Shown here: positions 62,701 to 64,000 of the stretch, piece after piece
Position numbering within the stretch: the stretch's first letter is position 1
How the letters are laid out: each line of letters opens with the position of its first letter
Assembly (NCBI GenBank): GCA_026261815.1
Contig: JAMPIT010000258.1
Span: forward strand, 17,006,501-17,070,500
DNA from: Monarcha castaneiventris obscurior
Taxonomy: Eukaryota > Chordata > Aves > Passeriformes > Monarchidae
DNA: 64,000 bases
Direction of reading: 5' to 3'
The notes under the pieces: model-generated
What the model was told of the DNA's origin: nothing
The model's input: the letters and a program-made list of their open reading frames with translations, nothing else
Database searches by the model: none
Position numbers and translations under genes: made by a program

Positions 62701-64000
62701 CTAGGTTAATTTTGTAACAGTAATTACACTAATGAGTGGAGTATAAAAAAGAAAGACTTCTTGAGATTGATGTATTTTTATGCATATTTGCAAATGTGGT
62801 TTGATGCTACAGCCTGGTAACTGTTTCCCTATTCCCACACTCAAACAATGCATGTGCAGCTTCTCTAAAAAACAGTAGCAGAAAGGTCACTTTATTTGAC
62901 AAAAGATATTTTGAGTGGAAATGTCCAGTTGGTGTAAAGTGCACGTATCAGAATAATCTGAGATACAGGCCATAGTTTCCCAAACACATTGAAATCTTGT
63001 CTTCAGTCCCTCTCCCATCTCTTTGCTGTTTGTGTGGTTGTGTGGTGAAACAATCAGGGAAAGTGGTTGTGATTTTGGGGGAGAGAGTGGTGCAGAGGTT
63101 GGTGGTGGAACAGGATGGATGTTTTGGTTGGCAGTACTTGCATGCCATTGGACAGAGGTGTTCAAGGCACTAATGGCTGTGGTTGTTGGTCCATGCTGTA
63201 GGATACTGGGACTTGCAAGGCAAGATTTGAGGGCAACCTTAATCTTGTATGTTATTTTTATTTTTGTTGGTTGTATATAGTTGTCTTGACCTGATATCTC
63301 TGACATTTTATAGCATTTTTTGATTTAACTGTAGATCATCCTACTGCATGTTGAAATTGAACTTAAATTGCTAATGCCAGAAGCCTACATCATTCATTAA
63401 GTTCAGGCAGGGTACTGAATCTGCAAGAGATAGCCTCTGATAAACAGCCTTCACAGAGTTTTTTTTTGTGTAAGTTAATTAAACTTTGAGCTTAATTGCT
63501 TCCTTAGCTTTTTTCCTTTTTCTGCTTTTATTTTTTAAGTTTACTGTGAAGTGTATTTGGATACAGCCTCTGCAGGACACAAACTTGGATGTTTCAGTTA
63601 CTCGTCTTTTTGGGTTACTAAATAACTGCTAAGAAAAAAATATTTTAAATGCTATTGTAACCTGAAAATCCTTGGTTTTTCTATTGTGGTAGATTATTGT
63701 TGCATAAAATGCAAGTGTGTGTTAGATTAAAAATGTTTGCTAGGCTGTATTTTGTACCTTTGTTTCTCCTGCCTAATTCTTAATCCCCATATTTCCACTT
63801 GTTTTTTGAATTTTCAACTTACTGGAAAGTCCTAATTAGTGTCTTCCACCTGTTGATCAGTACAGAGTGCAGTGAAAGATTGGTTTTGAAGATAGGATAA
63901 TGTATTAAAAATTCCCCAACTTTTTGTGGGGAAACATAGTTTATTTTTGACTGCTTCTCCTTTTTGTTTTGTGCCTTTACTTTGCTGTAACTTTTAATTA

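Larger units (their letters stand above)
35684..64000 (+). other. FNBP1L: FNBP1L intron 1, continuing past the window end
   Basis: At least 28 kb of AT-rich intron. Apart from the repeats, GC pockets and CR1 fragments listed separately I see no exon of FNBP1L and no nested gene. The longest open frame outside GC-rich DNA (62887-63306, minus, 139 codons) has no recognisable domain. Confidence 0.75.

Noticed and set aside
62887..63306. 139-codon minus-strand open frame in FNBP1L intron 1
   Set aside because: It has low similarity to anything I know and a Pro/Ser/Thr-rich composition, and one or two frames of this length are expected by chance across six frames of this window. A BLASTP search would decide.
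35684..64000. FNBP1L exon 2 within the window
   Set aside because: I looked for an acceptor followed by the expected DQFDSLDKH coding sequence and found none, so the intron is taken to extend past the edge. A TBLASTN search would confirm.
1..64000. Prokaryotic-type features, CRISPR arrays, tRNA or rRNA genes
   Set aside because: No regular spaced repeats, no rRNA-like sequence and no tRNA-like cloverleaf were noticed. Gene structure is clearly that of a vertebrate.

Overview
The window reads as vertebrate nuclear DNA, most likely from a bird. It has spliced genes with short introns, two GC-rich CpG-island promoters in otherwise AT-rich DNA, and CR1-type LINE fragments carrying the typical avian/sauropsid CR1 3' end. 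There are no operons, CRISPR arrays, tRNAs or rRNAs that I can see. All three recognisable genes lie on the + strand.

Layout: (1) 1-4.2 kb is AT-rich intergenic DNA with no convincing exon. (2) 4198-11235 is a complete six-exon short-chain dehydrogenase/reductase gene. The assembled protein has 316 residues, resembles retinol dehydrogenase 8 (RDH8; related to HSD17B1), and keeps every catalytic residue. Its second intron is a GC-AG intron. (3) 12.0-14.1 kb is a GC-rich block ending in the CpG-island promoter of DR1. (4) 13729-22936 is the complete three-exon DR1 gene (NC2-beta, 176 residues), followed by a probable 3' UTR with several candidate poly(A) signals out to about 25.7 kb. (5) 25.7-35.2 kb is intergenic and contains one isolated GC-rich island near 30 kb with a 22-base C run. 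(6) 35.2-36.2 kb is the CpG-island promoter and first coding exon (eight residues) of FNBP1L (Toca-1). (7) From 35684 to the window end is FNBP1L intron 1, holding simple repeats, G-quadruplex motifs and two CR1 fragments whose 3' ends face each other.

From memory, DR1 and FNBP1L are also neighbours in the same orientation in human 1p22, with CCDC18 upstream of DR1. The SDR gene therefore sits where I do not recall an RDH8-type gene in human. The genes are not an operon and share no obvious pathway: the SDR is expected to act on retinoids or steroids at membranes, DR1 represses transcription through TBP, and FNBP1L links membrane curvature to actin assembly.

I see no clear new biological system. 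The items most worth checking are the SDR gene's genomic position and altered C-terminus, its GC-AG intron, the isolated GC island near 30 kb, and repeat sequences lying directly on splice sites of two genes. All exon boundaries were derived by hand from reading frame, splice signals and remembered family sequence, not from an alignment.
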